Shown: positions 1 through 12,481 of the stretch, piece after piece
Layout: each line of letters begins with the position of its first letter
How positions within the stretch are numbered: the stretch's first letter is position 1
Source of the DNA: Paragonimus skrjabini miyazakii
Taxonomy: Eukaryota > Platyhelminthes > Trematoda > Plagiorchiida > Troglotrematidae
Assembly: GCA_014338405.1 (NCBI GenBank)
Contig: JTDE01000190.1
Span: 266,855 to 330,854 of the forward strand
Length of the DNA: 64,000 nt
Direction: 5' to 3'
Position numbers and translations under genes: made by a program
Notes under the pieces: generated by a model
What the model saw: the letters and a program-made list of their open reading frames with translations, nothing else
The model's database searches: none
What the model was told of the DNA's origin: nothing

Positions 1-541
1 TCTTTGTTCTGTATTACACCAATCAGCTTACAGGTCGTGACTTTCCATATGCTACTGAGATCAGCCAATGACAGACTCTGATTTCTTCAATACTGATATA
101 CATCTATGAATGCGGATTCTTGTCTTATAAACAACAACTGCTTATTACGACCAGTGCGAGGTCTTCTTATTACTTAAACTGGGGATTTCAAACCAAGCAA
201 AACTTCGAGCTACTCGGGCTATTCGAAGTTCCTAATTCTACTTCCAAATTGACATCGCGAAATTGAAATGTCTGCAACTAGACAACAAAGTCTTCATGTT
301 GATCCGAGTAAAACCGTGGAGTTTTGAACTATGGTGCAGCATTCGTCGTGATGTGAAGAAGGGAAACTGATCAGTACTCCTTGTTACAGATGTTGGTTGT
401 GGGTTGTATTTATTATTAAAGAATCTGGCATACCAGAACGCCTCAGCATAACTGCCTGTTGATAAACTGAAGAAATCGCTACTAAGACACGTTTTTCCCG
501 TCAATTTTTAGCCAACAGAACTGGCGAAGTTCAATTCACTA

Positions 542-1034
542 GTGCGTTCAACGACCACGAGCTTCCGTGAGTTCACCCAACAGTTGCAAAAACAAGCTGC
601 CCGTTGCAGCTTTGGTGACCAGGTGAAGGAGGATCGGCGGGATCGACCGAATGCTGGTGTCAGTAATACTGATCCTCAGCGAAGATTGTTGACCAAGCAA
701 GATGTGACTCACCAAAAAGCCCGAGAATTTTGCGAACAGAAGGACTATTTGAATGCGGCCACTGTTTATTAGATCGTTATAATGTTTCAGAAGACAGGCG
801 CGCATTCTTATCAAAAGCCAGCCAATGGAAAAGTTTCCACGGTCCCCTCACATACCTATCATCAGTCGAGACCCAAAAAAAGGTAACAGTTGTTTCTCAT
901 GCAATGCGTTACATCTACAATCAACTTGCCTATTCCGTAATGCTACATACCATTTACGCGAGAAATATGATCTAAGAAGGTATGCAGGGGTCAGAAATGC
1001 CACCTGTATTAAGTTAGAGAGACAAATGTTGTAG
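542..1034 (+). pseudogene. Gypsy gag relic (capsid part and zinc knuckle)
   Basis: The first part (542-772, 76 codons) contains the segment FTQQLQKQAARCSFGDQ, typical of the C-terminal gag region of flatworm Gypsy elements. After a frame change, about 825-1034 reads KKGNSCFSCNALHLQSTC and then FRNATYH. This is a nucleocapsid-like zinc knuckle with the first Cys pair, the His and the later Cys still visible. The second knuckle is degenerate. In a live element this domain binds the RNA genome inside the particle. The frame breaks make this a pseudogene. Confidence 0.65.
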
Positions 1035-1340
1035 AGCCAGTTGATTCCGTTTGTCCATTGTTATTTATCATTATTTATCGTTATATATTATAAAGAATGT
1101 AGGCCCGATCCCTGCCGGCACAAAGCTTTGGTTGCCGTTGTATCATCAGAAAACCAAAACAAGCTGTGATCAACAATGGGCTGTTTCCGGCACTATTCTT
1201 GTTTTATACCGAACTTTACAGCGAAAGTACAGTCATCAGTTTACTTAGCGGAAGAATGGGCCTAAACTCAAAAAGAGGAAGGTCTTCTGTGGAATTTAAT
1301 ACAATTTGTAATTAAAAGACAGACGTTAGCCCTATTTTCT

Positions 1341-1751
1341 GCGTCTAAAATTATCACGCTGATCACAGATGTATCCACTGTTGGCATCGGTGCTGTTGTG
1401 GAACAGGACAGAGGTCCATACATTTGCACAGCAAAGCAAAGATACTCACAAACACATAAGAAGGTGCTAGCGGTTTTGTGGACTATCAAACCATCGCATA
1501 AATACTTGGTTGGTATTAGATTCAAAACTGTTTCAGTTCCTCGAGCTCTGCAGTACTTATTTGATCCACACAAATTAGTTATCAAATCATCAGGGGTGTC
1601 GATGCAGCGATCGAGTATGGTTCTGTCGGTTACGCGTATGCGGTCACTCATCGTCCTGATAAACAAATTTCTTGAGCATAATTTCTGTCATGATATTATA
1701 GTTCTTCAGCTGCTCAGGTTTGTCTGCTCGGCTTGCCAACCGTTTGAATAA
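1341..1751 (+). pseudogene. Gypsy RNase H relic
   Basis: The reading frame from about 1341 gives LITDVSTVGIGAVVEQD, the first catalytic segment of Gypsy-type RNase H with its Asp in LITD. It is followed by RYSQTHKKVLAVLWTIK and HKYLVGIRFKTVS, the regions carrying the Glu-equivalent helix and the next strand. RNase H degrades the RNA strand of the RNA/DNA hybrid during reverse transcription. The final catalytic segment is scrambled by frameshifts after about 1600, and expected acidic positions later in the domain are substituted. The integrase remnant downstream supports the pol order. Confidence 0.75.
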
Positions 1752-1794
1752 ACCAAGAGGAATTGATCAGGACAACTAAAACTATTATAGCAAG

Positions 1795-2055
1795 GTGATT
1801 GTAGCAATGACGAAGGGTTGTTCGTCAATTATTAGGAATAAACACCAAGTACTGTTCCAGAAACGAGAGGAGTTATCAACGCAACCTGATAGTGTGTTAT
1901 GTTGGAAAGATCATTTGGTCATTCCACTATCGTTACGAAAGGCGATATCGAACGTCTTAAACAAAAGTCACTTGGGCGTAGAGAAAAGGATATCCTTTGC
2001 TCAGCAGATGTGTTGTTGGTCGGAAATAAAGTCGGATATCAAAAGCATTGCATAG
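1795..2055 (+). pseudogene. Gypsy integrase zinc-binding region relic
   Basis: An 86-codon stretch includes VIPLSLRKAI, SHLGVEKRISFAQQ and CCWSEIKSDIKSI. This is the pattern of the HHCC N-terminal domain of Gypsy integrase, where the conserved SHLG His is followed by an arm ending in W-x-x-I-x-x-D-I. It stops at 2055, before the second Cys pair. The integrase core is not recognisable downstream, although an open frame runs to 2258. It belongs to the same decayed element as the RNase H piece. Confidence 0.65.
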
Positions 2056-2258
2056 AACCGCGACTTCCGACTCTACAAGGTCTTCTACTTATTATTTACG
2101 TGAGATGTTTCATTCCGCGTATGATTTCTAGGGCTAACCAATCTTTCCTATTCCGAGTATTACAAATGTGTATCAACCGAATTCTGTTAACAACCCCAAA
2201 ACAGGTAAACGGAGTAGTTGCAAGCTCTGAACGATTGTTACGTTGTTTGATTGGTTAA

Positions 2259-4755
2259 GAATAAGGTAGGGTTCCAAACTTAGAAAAAAAGACTAGTGAG
2301 ATAACAAGCAACCATTTTTAGCCCAATGTTTCCTTTAATTACAGTTAGTTGTCAAAATAAGTTTATTGTCGAAGGTTTATACATATGACTAGTTTAAGGC
2401 TTTCACAGTATTACAAAAAAAAGCTAAAAGCGGATACGGTCGAGCTTCAACTAACAATTTTTATATCGGCAGTTTAGAGGTCAACTGTAGTGAAAGAGCA
2501 ATGCTTTGCAGCCGAGAGAACCATTGCACGGTGGAATCTGTAGACACCAGCAATCGGGAACCACCTACGTTCAAGCGATAAACTTTACAATGGTAACATG
2601 CAAGCATAAGCAGGCTAGGGATCAAACATCCAATCAGAAAGTTCACGTGATGCAGTTCAACCAGGCAGAGGCGCAGTAGCGTAGCATTTAAAGTGAATGA
2701 CACAATTCGGCCCGTCACAAGGACCCATATACTCTGCCTGTGCGCACACGCTCAACGGGGCACCACAGTAAAGTGCATAGAAAACTAAGTTGAACTTACT
2801 GCCCTGTCGTTTAACCCTCATACAAATAGTGATGAATTTGTTGCGTGACTGTTCAGGGAAGTTGAAGACGTGATGCAAACGCGAAACCAAAGTGGGGTGT
2901 AACTAACACAATCGATGGATGTAAGCTTCTATTCTGAATTGGTAGACGGATGAGTTGATCGCTATGCACAATACCTTTCGGTTAGTGGCATCCGTTTCCA
3001 GATTAGCCCGTAACAGCTTCCGAAACCAAACATCACCATAAGTGACGTGTGCTGTGCCATTTGTGATTCCATTTACACACCGTACTCAGTGTAAACCCGA
3101 AATATTGACACCAAAATGCATGTTAGTTGTCGTCTTTGTAAACAGTCAGAGCCAGCTAGCGAGAAGATAGGCTAGTGAGACCCTTATGTTTTGGAGACAG
3201 GCGAAAGTTGAATCTAGTGATTTCTTTCAAACTGAGTTAATCGAAAGGCTGCGATCAGATATGGGTAATATTCAGTTTGAAACAGAAGTAGATTTTTAAA
3301 ACACCAATTCCTTTTATTAACCTTGTCCAAACATAGGGGTGACATTTCGCGAGATGTTAACAATTCAATTTTTTCTTGTCAGGTGTTAACATAAAACCAG
3401 CAAATTTCATACATAAAAAGTTGCACACAACAACAATAAGTTACGGACCAATCAAATGCATCCGAACTCTCGCCGGCTATTAGTTCAGTCAATTTCACGA
3501 TAAGACCTTTTGTGCATATAAAAATTGCTGATTTTGGCTTAGCATTGTTTCACTGATCACTGGCACTTTCGGTTTAGGATTACGTAACAAAATGTAAAAA
3601 GTTTTGACTTGGTCAACTATGTGGAAAGTTTCTACAATGTGTTCACTAATCAATGAAGCTAGGGTTTTCGAACGTCATTCAGATAATGGCTTGTTTTTTG
3701 ACTCTGCGACTCGTACCTATAGCACTCTGTTAAGGTCACCGGCAGAATTCATCAATCAAGCAGGAAGACATATGTCATAGCTTCTAAGATTCCTTTTAAA
3801 AGAGGCACCATAACGACTGGGGGTCTATCTACCCTATCGTATGAAGCCCGCCCCTTAAAGCTGGGTTATTTTCTTTCAGCTTATGTTGGTTTCGAGATGA
3901 CGTTACACTGTCACAAGGGAAATCATTTCCCATTACCACTCCAGCACACAGATGACTGATAAATTTTGGCCATTGATGGCTCAAAACCACGCATCCTTCC
4001 ATTGTGCCTTTTTGTCTCTCTCAGTTTATTTTTCCTGTCACTTGTTTCTTCTTTCTCTAAACGACCTTCCAAAACATTGACCTAATATTGCGCAATAAAA
4101 TGTTGCAATCTCCCGGGGTATTCGGCTGCCAATAGTTGCTTCGATACTCAGCACATTCTGCCTAATCTCGCTAATTCAGAATTTTATGTGAGCAGATGCT
4201 TTCATTTCGAATCAGCCTGTCACAGTGACGGAGTCTGAAAGCGGCGTGAGCACAAGTGTCACCGTAAGTGGCTTGGCTGAACCACTTACGGGTTCACCCT
4301 CACATACTGTATCTAGCGTAAACCCGAAGGAATAAAGCCAGAAAAAATAGTGTGTGGATGCATTTGTGGTCTAGATAATCAATCCTTGTTAGCTAGATGA
4401 CACGTTGGTATGAAATTCAAACCCCTATTTTTCGGAAACCGGGATAGAAATAGTTCAAGCATGACTTAAACCGGGAAATAGTCAACAATTTAGATCAGCA
4501 GCTGTGAAATACACCAATGTATATCACTGAACTCTACATAAGATGGGAGGCAAAACAAGAACCGAAAAAATCACCATCGTACATTGCATCGGAAAGTTTA
4601 AGGTAATAAAAGGTAGGAGGCTACCATGGTTTAGAATTTTGAAAAGGTCAGCAGGCGATTCACCAGAAGACGGTGGACGCTTGATCATATCGGCGAGATA
4701 TATGTATTTATATATAACGGACATAACATACTTGCCCCAAACTTCCCTTTGTTCA
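2259..4755. other. No recognisable gene
   Basis: No coding exon, RNA gene or repeat of the families found elsewhere in the window could be recognised. Two overlapping minus-strand open frames at 2461-2890 are not similar to anything I know and do not share a frame. Low-complexity content is ordinary for A+T-rich flatworm DNA. Confidence 0.4.
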
Positions 4756-4759
4756 CAAC

Positions 4760-6480
4760 GCTCTATGGGAACGTTGATGACTCATCAATCCGAGATGGCC
4801 AGCGCGTGTGAGACCACATTCGGTGCAACGCCATATGATTACGTCGCAACGACCAGTGGTAACTAGAGTTCTTTTGAACACCACGCGCTTCCATTGAGGG
4901 TCGCGGAACTGCCACCCACTGAACCTTTAGACACCCATCTCGCTCGTATTTCTTCAAAAGATCCGGTATAAGGCCAGCTTATCCTAACATAAAATCGGTA
5001 CTACGACGCAAAGGATTTACTTAGATAACATCGTAGTGTCGCTGTTTTTGACCATAATGACTTCGCTCACCTGCTTTCAGTTACTCAAACAACAGCTGCT
5101 TCGGAATTCTTTCGTCAGCTATCCTGTTGCTGTGTTCCCACCAACGACACCGATTGAGCAGCAGCATACATTCAACCCGTCAGTGTCCACCCTTCAAAGT
5201 GCTTCAGTGTTTGCAATCATGTCCGACCATCGAATACCAAGGATGTCTTAGACGTTGCAGAAGGTGATGGTTTGGATGCTGCATATTACGTTAACGAAAT
5301 GTACAAGCTTTACTGTCGAACGACGACGTAGACAACAAAATTGATTGGCGGAAAATTGGTTTATCCTCATCTTGCGTTACGATTTTTCCTAATACGTCTT
5401 TCCGGACGTCCAAAATGAAGGCTAATATTCACCATACAGTCTCACAACTTGCGATCCAGAAACAGATCTATCAGCGGATTGTTACTCAAGCTGCATAATT
5501 CCGTGCAGCTGTTCGCAATATCTCCAGTGACCCAACTTCCAGGAATGGGCAAAGTAGGTCTGCCAAGAAAAGGCTGAAAGAGAGAGATTTGTCTACAGAT
5601 GTTTATATCTAGACTGTCACAGATGCCATAGGGGTTCGTTAAATTTCTTCTTCATTATGTGCAAATAGCGCACTTTCACATATAAACAACGGCATGTGTA
5701 TTGCCGAACTGCATAGACGGCTTGGGATGCCGAAATATGTATATTATTCATCAAGCGGCTATGCGCGCTGTAGTCAACTTCCGTAGGTTTCTAAATGACT
5801 ACTGTTAGCATTGCAGTCGCGCATAAACTAAAGATGGTTGAGGATAGGTCACAACCCCGCTTCACGAGGAACAAAATCACCGAAAGTTGAACCGCACGAC
5901 TGCACCTTCGCCTTCATATCCACAGTCTAAGTTCTCAGTACGTTGACGAACGTAACTTGATGTCCGAACTTACCAAGCACCGTCTACAGTGCTTTACGGT
6001 TCAAACAACCAAGCGCCGCTAAGTGATCCACAAAGCGAGGAAAAAGCAGCTGCTTACGTTCGCGGTACTTTTCCTGGATCTGCCAGGCAGCTAGCGCTTT
6101 GTCGATCACACTACGACTTGCACGTAATCCACGCTGATCCTTAGGAACATTGGTCTTTACAATAACCACAATACGTCTTGTCGATGGGAATCTCGCTAAA
6201 GCATTTATTTCTCTGTACGGTAACCTGAATCTGCCATAACCGCCCGTTTTTCGCTTACTCTTCTTGCTTTTAAACAAAGATGGTATGGAAACATCCTTCG
6301 AGTTTGAATGGACTGATTGTTGTTCCCAACTGAAGTGAGACAACGGAAGCAAAACATGGAGCAAAACTGGACCACAATATTCCAGAAGTTCTCCTGGCAG
6401 CCCGTCTTCATCTACTGCCTTATCAGTTTTGCAGTTGTCCAATAACTTTCTGCACCCATACGGAATCTGCAGTTGAGTAG
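4760..6480 (-). mobile_element. Decayed non-LTR (LINE) retrotransposon, RT to 3' end
   Basis: Read on the minus strand, the interval follows the order of a LINE ORF2 from mid-RT to the C-terminus. The entry into the RT domain reads KAVDEDGLPGELLEYCGPVL, followed by VPKDQRGLRASRSVIDKALA and WQIQEKYRERKQLLFPRFVD (6442-5984). Post-RT sequence including RIADERIPKQLLFE lies near 5070-5100. A tail with degenerate Cys/His spacing comes last (4957-4763). Several frameshifts and stops interrupt it, and the catalytic YADD box is not identifiable. A live copy would nick target DNA and copy its own RNA. The subclass (RTE, CR1 or Jockey-like) was not settled. The 5' half, including the endonuclease, is absent. 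Confidence 0.7.
5984..6442 (-). pseudogene. LINE reverse transcriptase fragment (longest open part)
   Basis: This 152-codon stretch is the best-preserved part of the minus-strand LINE. It covers the N-terminal RT motifs: the DGLPGE segment, a degenerate hydrophobic helix around LLHVLLPLSHFSWEQQ, a degenerate motif where K-x-G-x-x-x-x-x-N-Y-R-x-I-S is expected, and the GLRASRSVIDKALAAWQIQE helix followed by LFPRFVD. The last motif normally carries the first catalytic Asp (F-x-D-x-x-x-A-F-D). Here the segment has diverged, so activity is lost. The open frame reflects chance survival, not selection. Confidence 0.7.
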
Positions 6481-9350
6481 GCTCTCAAAGTTTTTTATTC
6501 CGCCTATCCCTGGATTTTCTCTTTCATAGTCTTTCTATTGTTGTTTCTCTGAAATGGAAACAATCTTCCTATCTTCCTTCTATTTCCACACCGTACAACA
6601 CAGATTCATATGTCCATAACGATTACCAGCTTTCTCTAGTAGAAAATTTCTTGTGAAACCTGTAGAATATTTTTACGATATTTTTTTATTTTGTGCACGA
6701 AACATCTGGGTTTCTGTTAATCAGCGCTTTAGCAGACCTGACGGCTGGGCCAAACATTAGGTTAAAATTATCCGAGAACTCTTTTTGTTGTTGGCAGCCA
6801 GCATAACTTTGTATCAACTCACCTGACTTTTACCCCAGTCGTCCTTGATACTGGTGAGCTGTTCGGCTAGCTGGCAGTAAGCTTTCTGGAATGTTACCCT
6901 TTGTAGTCATCGTCTGGACTCATGGAAACAGTGACTGATTCATTCTTCTCCTGTATCAGACTCGAAGTAAATTCATCATTGTCGTCGAACTAGTCCAGGC
7001 GTTTCCCGAGTTATACACAGGTCATCCCCATGATTGCTGCTGCGATTTACCCCTTGAGATGTTACCAACTACCGGCGAGGTTAGTGGATATGTTAGTATC
7101 TTTCAGACAAACAGCAAATACACGCTGAAACATTGTTTTTGTCTTTTAGTTCCATACTCGGTTTACACTCAAATGATGCCCCTGCCTGAATGATATGCAA
7201 TAAATGGACTTGCAGACAGAGGTAAATAACTTGGTTCCAATCATCCTATGTTCTTTGTTCTGATATCCTCTAACAAACTCATATAGGTCATTTTGATCAC
7301 TGACGATTTGCGCCAGTAGTTTGGGAAAAATCATCACCTTAGACTACATATTAAAGCAACTTGTCAAGCAACTGGCTCAAAGTTATCTAGTCAATATTTC
7401 TGTCTTGGAGTCTGTAAAGAAGAAAACATCGCTGGGCTACAGTATGAGTTCCAGACCGGCAGCTCCTCGATGGATGTACTTCAGTTTCGATCATAAAACT
7501 CAAGCTATCGTAACAAACGAAATTAAAAACGGGAGGTTTGTACACTTTGTAAACTATCTTGGATACCGGTGGTAATTTAAAACAAATGTTGCGGAAGGTC
7601 AGCCTAATATGAAACACATCAGATCTGAATGTCGATGTCAACTAACTTTCCATTCAAGTTTTAGTATCATGATTAACTCTAAAGGTGGTGTACAAAATGT
7701 TTGCCATAGCTGAGAATTCCACTATGTGATATGATATAAAATACTTCTGACATATCGATATAACCCCTAATAACAGGGGTACTTATTCCTAAATGATGGA
7801 TGAACACAAACCATCAATTTGTTTCACCGATAAAATGTACGGAGGAAAGGCAACCATGCAAGCAGACCGTCTGTGATTAATGCTTTTGTTATCTGAAGGA
7901 ATCAACCGGTTCATATATTGATTCTGTAAGACCTGCTGATTAATAAGACCATATTTCACCACTATGTACGCACGGCCGATCAATGTCGATGGTACGCCCA
8001 CCCAAATGTCAAAGGTTGGAGATTCTAGACTAATACAGCACTAAATGGTACAATACTAAACGGGGTAAACGGAACGTGTCTCATTTGTGATTCTTCATGG
8101 AAACCTCAACCGCGCCAATGGGTGGAATAATTTGTGGTGTCAAATGAACAATAACCAGTGTTTGAATGGTGAACTCATCAGACCGGTTTTGCAAGATGGT
8201 AGTACCATTTCTTAGGTTCCCGTCAGCTGCTACACATAACAGCGGTGAACATCAAGAAACATTTAAACGAATTAAGTTCATATACCCAATCAGTGTACAC
8301 ACTCATCTCTCATTGGTCAAAACCATGGCAGACAGAGGTTCAAGGTTAACAGCTTTTGCACACAGAGGGCTGGCTTGTTACGCATGACAAGCAGTGCCTC
8401 GAGTGTGACGAAGGCAGTCTAGAGTAATGCAACAGTCAGACGATAAACAGGATCATTTTACAAGACGACCGGCGTACTAAAACTATTTATCCATTACACC
8501 AATGCGAAACACAGTTGAGGATATTTCAGCAGAGAGCAAGCTGCTTATCTAATAAATGAACGAGTTAGTTGACTAGTAGGAAATAAGAGATGGTCCTAGA
8601 GGTTGACAACAGTAGCATGGAACGGGTGAAAAAATAAATCTTTCTGCAGCTAACGGAAATACGCTGTTGATGCGACAACACAATACTGAACGTAAAATTG
8701 CGAATTAATCAGGGAACGGCTGACGACGTTATCATAGGTAATCAACGACTGAATTACCGTCAATTGCAAACAAACACAAAAGCAACTTTTCGCTGAAGAA
8801 AAAGGTTGTCTTCCGGATTATCCGAATATAGCAAATCAGCAGTATTTCTTGGGATGTGGAACATGAAAACAGCTGAAGCTTTAAGGTGTGTAGCAAATCG
8901 TGAAACCATTTGCAAGATAGACTTAAAAAGTAGAATCTAACAAGACACCAACAAAGAATCAGATAAACACAACACACCTCAGCTGATTGGCATCATGTCA
9001 ACACACAATTAAAACAGAGTAAAAGAAACCAACAAGAAATTTTTTTGAAGGTTGCTTACCTAATCCGTTCATTCGTGGGGTTCTAGGACTAAGATTCTAA
9101 GAAGCGCGTAGGTATCTGACCTTGTGTGTGATTTCATTAGCGGACGCTTATACAGCATGACACGCTTAGATAATGGGATCGGGCGCTGCGGTTGGTTTAA
9201 TCCCCGTGAGAGAGAAAACCATTTTAATGGAACCGACTGTTTGAGATGGGCAACAGCAACTCTTAAGTGTCTACTCTACAGGTCAGATATGAGCATAGGC
9301 TAATTCTTAGCGTATCAGACTTCACGAGTGAATGGTAAGTGAGGTAATCC
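6481..9350. other. No recognisable gene
   Basis: I found no coding, tRNA, rRNA or known-repeat signal. The short open frames here (for example 7321-7575 plus and 8732-8977 minus) lack recognisable motifs and overlap open frames on the opposite strand, as expected by chance. Confidence 0.4.
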
Positions 9351-9367
9351 GTCGGATGAGCCAAGTT

Positions 9368-9500
9368 ATTAAAATCGTCGGTTTACTTATAGACACGGGT
9401 GCGAACGTCATAACTCGTTAAGTTTTGCCGATCCTCCAGTTATGGTCAACAGGTAGATTTGGACTGCAGACCAGATGTGGATATAGTTTAGCAAATGAAT
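9368..9500 (+). pseudogene. Possible retroviral-type aspartic protease relic
   Basis: One plus-strand frame reads SQVIKIVGLLIDTGANVITR before a stop. The core LIDTGA matches the active-site loop of retropepsins (hydrophobic, hydrophobic, D-T-G-A). The same frame continues after the stop as VLPILQLW and later CGYSLANE, which could be the flap region of a Gypsy protease. No gag or RT was found beside it, so this may be an orphan fragment or chance. Confidence 0.3.
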
Positions 9501-11600
9501 AACGTCACGACGAGACAGATTGTCATATTTCTCAGGCAGTCGACTTTAGCTTGGCAAGGCTTACCAGCGTCTACCGGATACTAAGGACCATTACAAAAAC
9601 AGCAACTTACCAGGCAAGTCTCTTCATATGAAGCAGGAAGGTTGTGATGAAAATTACCAGTGACTGACACGAGGTTACAGGGTTAATTGTCTCATTTCGT
9701 TCTGTTTTTTTGTTGTAACATCTTTTACAGGATCTTAACAGTGAATATTAACAGACATTTGCAGCACGCAAAATGCGTTTTCTGATTTTCCTGTTAGACA
9801 GCAAAGTAGACTTTGCAATTGTGGAAAATAATGAAGCGGTTGGCAGTTCGGATTAAGGTTTTTGGTCTTCATTTGTTCGCCGGGTTTGGCATAAGAAGGT
9901 CGACTAGCAACAGAAGACCAGAATGTAGACCTTACTTTAAAAATGTGATCCATGGTTATAACCTGATTAAAATAATGATTTGCAACAAACCCTCTCGAGA
10001 GGGGGCATTTGCTGCAGAATAGAGCATTTCCACATTTATTCATGACGTAGGCCTTTAACGCTTTTGACAGCTAACACGCTACCAAGTAGTCACTAAATGC
10101 TAACTACAGATTCACATTAAACAGCATTCTGCAACCCATCCTGATTAAAAATATTGAATATGATTACACTACTTGAAAAAATATAGTAGACAATACGTAC
10201 TGATAATCCATTTCAAAAAATGTCATCCTGTGCAAATCAGAAAAGTCCGACGATTAATATCATCATCAGTCCATTTCTCATTATATTTGCCCTTGTAGAT
10301 GGATAATTGTCGTAAATGACATTGAAAGACACACCCTAAGGTGACATGTGGTTCATACACTGAATTCAACCAACAAGTCCATTTGTCACAAGATTGTTCC
10401 ATACCAGATAGAAATAGGAAAAACAGTTTTGACCACTATAGGGATACACTTCAGAAAATCCTCAGCAAACTCTATAACGTTGATCTCCGGCATGGTTGAT
10501 GTAACAATCTTCAACATCCGTTATTCTTGATCCTTCGGTGTCACGTATCGTTTGGACGGCCATTTCATTTGAACTCGTATCAAAGTAATTTGTTCCGTGG
10601 CTCGTTGACCAACTCGAATTATTGTATACGGAACTTGACTGAAATTTTGAAAGAAATCAATGAAGGACTGAAGTCCAAAATGACACAAGGAGCATTCATT
10701 AAATCTGTATTTATCTTTGCACTGAATATCAGAAGAGATGGTACAAATGTAATGGTATGCTCTTCTTAGCAAGCAGATTTCATTAGGGAAAAATTTCATA
10801 CACACCTCAGTGAAAGCCCAGGAATAAAGTTTAGTAGTGCTGTATCCTTTAGTGAACTAACTGCATGAGGGGGAATATTGTGGGAACAACTCGAATGTAT
10901 ACGAAGTGATCTGTGTAAGGCGACAATGCACCAAACATGTGGGTGTGATTTACATTTGAATTGTGTTGGTTGAAACAAAAAACGTGCATTACTATCTTTG
11001 TTTCAGAAAGCGTAATTATGCGAAGGTAAAAATATTTTAAAATTGCGTTGGAAGACTGGAAGTAAGTTTAAAAGCACCTGTTATTGACCTATGAAGTGTG
11101 CACCACACGCGCTGTAACTAACTGATAAGAGTTATTCCATTTTTTGTCTTAGTAAGCCGATTCATCTGTCAGACTAATCTCAAAAATAGATGCGGTCCAG
11201 TTCAGGACAGTATGATTGTGACGAAAAATCGCGAGTTCACAAAGATACGAACGTGGATTAATGTAGTAATTTGTTTAAATCCAATATGTTCTACATAAAC
11301 TTAGCTACCGAAAGGATGTTGTTATCAGTTTGGAACGTGAGTTAAACGCAACATAAGTCATAAAGTACTCTTCCCGAAAGGCTGTAACAAATTCCTAGGT
11401 GTCGAACATCAAAATCAATACTGTCGATGATACTATTACCCAAATGGTTTTGTATTCTCGGTGTTTAGGACAAACCACCTGAATAGAATCACAACAAACT
11501 TTGACGGTGGAAAATTGTCTAATTTCAGCAGTTTTGTTAATTTGTCAAAACAATGTACCAGTTATGAAAAGAACCAAATAGAACCTGTAATGATGGTTCT
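9501..11600. other. No recognisable gene
   Basis: Short open frames overlap one another on opposite strands (for example 10521-10805 minus and 10527-10769 plus) with no recognised domain. No repeat of the SINE or Penelope families was seen. Confidence 0.4.
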
Positions 11601-11603
11601 GAA

Positions 11604-11776
11604 ATAAATGGATTGAGAATAACACAACGCTATGAGCAAGTTGTAATATTCTACGTTTCAATCACCTCGGGTGGCCTTCCTCAGGAATGTTGTAATCGAA
11701 ATCACACTAACAAAGGAACAGAGGTCACGTGGGATTTGTCGTGGTTAGGTCAATCTGCACTGAAACTGAGTTGTTT
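11604..11776 (-). repeat. Left inverted arm of Penelope-like element
   Basis: This arm is the reverse complement of 12482-12652 with only a few, mostly transitional, substitutions. The low divergence suggests that the two arms were copied from one source or homogenised relatively recently, in contrast to the older Gypsy and LINE relics. The arm ends about 45 bp before the endonuclease reading frame. Confidence 0.85.
11621..11701 (-). ncRNA. Hammerhead-like ribozyme in left Penelope-like arm
   Basis: On the minus strand, CTGAGGA (11694-11688) matches the hammerhead core C-U-G-A-N-G-A. It is followed by an A and a stem II of GGCCACC, loop CGA, GGTGATT (one C/A mismatch), then GAAA (11659-11656), a stem III, and U-U at the expected cleavage position (11627-11626). 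Stem I pairs imperfectly (AACAT with GTGTT) and has a two-base bulge before the core. The right-arm copy is better paired. Cleavage is inferred from the layout and was not tested. Confidence 0.5.
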
Positions 11777-11819
11777 GAAGTACTAAGACCTGCACCGCTG
11801 AAGTTCCCGCATTAAAGAA

Positions 11820-12405
11820 ATGCTAGCCGCTAACCAATATCCAAACACACTTGTTGAAAACACAATTAAGCGCATGCCAACTAAGGAGGAGACAAAAACG
11901 ACCAGAACTTTCAAGTCTCCTGTGCAAATACCGTATCGTGAACAAACGGCTGAAAAAATTCGTTACATCCTCACTGAGTACGCTATCCGGACTGTATTTC
12001 GGTTAGATAATACCTTAGAACGACTGGTGGTGTATCCTAAAGATCCAGTTTCTATGGGCAACCAGACAGATTGTGTTTACGAAATCAGATTCGGTGATTG
12101 CAATGCCAGCTACATTGGAGAGACAAGCAGACAATTGAAAGTGCGCGTTACCGAACACAAGAGGCACACGCGGTTTCCTCCTAAGGATGCATATCAACTT
12201 CAAAAGCTAGAGAAGGATTCGGCCATCGCACTATGTGCACTGTAAGAGAATCACAATGTAGGTTTTGATCAAGCACCAGTGATTCACAGAAGTCTGACTT
12301 CCAACGCGGAGAGCTGCTGCGGTGAAGCTGTCACCATCTACACTCAACAAATTTGTGTTAATCGCAGCAATAGCAAACCCCTGTCTGCAGTGTGGCGTGG
12401 ATGGA
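11820..12405 (+). pseudogene. Penelope-like GIY-YIG endonuclease domain (C-terminal remnant)
   Basis: The open part runs 11820-12245 (141 codons). The diagnostic stretch is DCVYEIRFGDCNASYIGETS, which carries the C-V-Y and Y-I-G elements of the GIY-YIG fold as modified in Penelope-like elements. RQLKVRVTEHKRH follows, with the catalytic-helix Arg and the E-H-K signature. After a stop at 12243-12245 the same frame continues with ENHNVGFDQAPVIHRSL, and NRSNSKPLSAVWRGW near 12355-12400 resembles the usual C-terminal end. The nuclease would nick target DNA for target-primed reverse transcription. No RT precedes it, and the internal stop makes it non-autonomous. Confidence 0.8.
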
Positions 12406-12481
12406 TAAAAAAAAACAGACATAGACGAATCTTAACTACATCAGTCTTATCCCCCGCCTAATGGGCAAACGATTCGACTAA

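Larger units (their letters stand above)
540..2055 (+). mobile_element. Decayed Ty3/Gypsy-type LTR retrotransposon
   Basis: Pieces of a Gypsy polyprotein occur in the expected order on the plus strand: gag (542-772), a gag zinc-knuckle remnant (about 825-1034), RNase H (about 1341-1670) and the integrase zinc-binding region (1795-2055). Nothing recognisable as protease or as the reverse transcriptase palm is left between gag and RNase H, so an internal deletion is inferred. Stop codons and frame changes separate the pieces, so the copy cannot make a polyprotein. Neither LTR could be delimited; the 5' end may lie anywhere in 1-540 and the 3' end beyond 2260. The family assignment rests on motif recognition, not on a search. 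Confidence 0.75.

Noticed and set aside
2461..2890. Two Cys-containing minus-strand open frames
   Set aside because: They are in different frames, match no Cys-rich domain spacing I know, and have no splice support.
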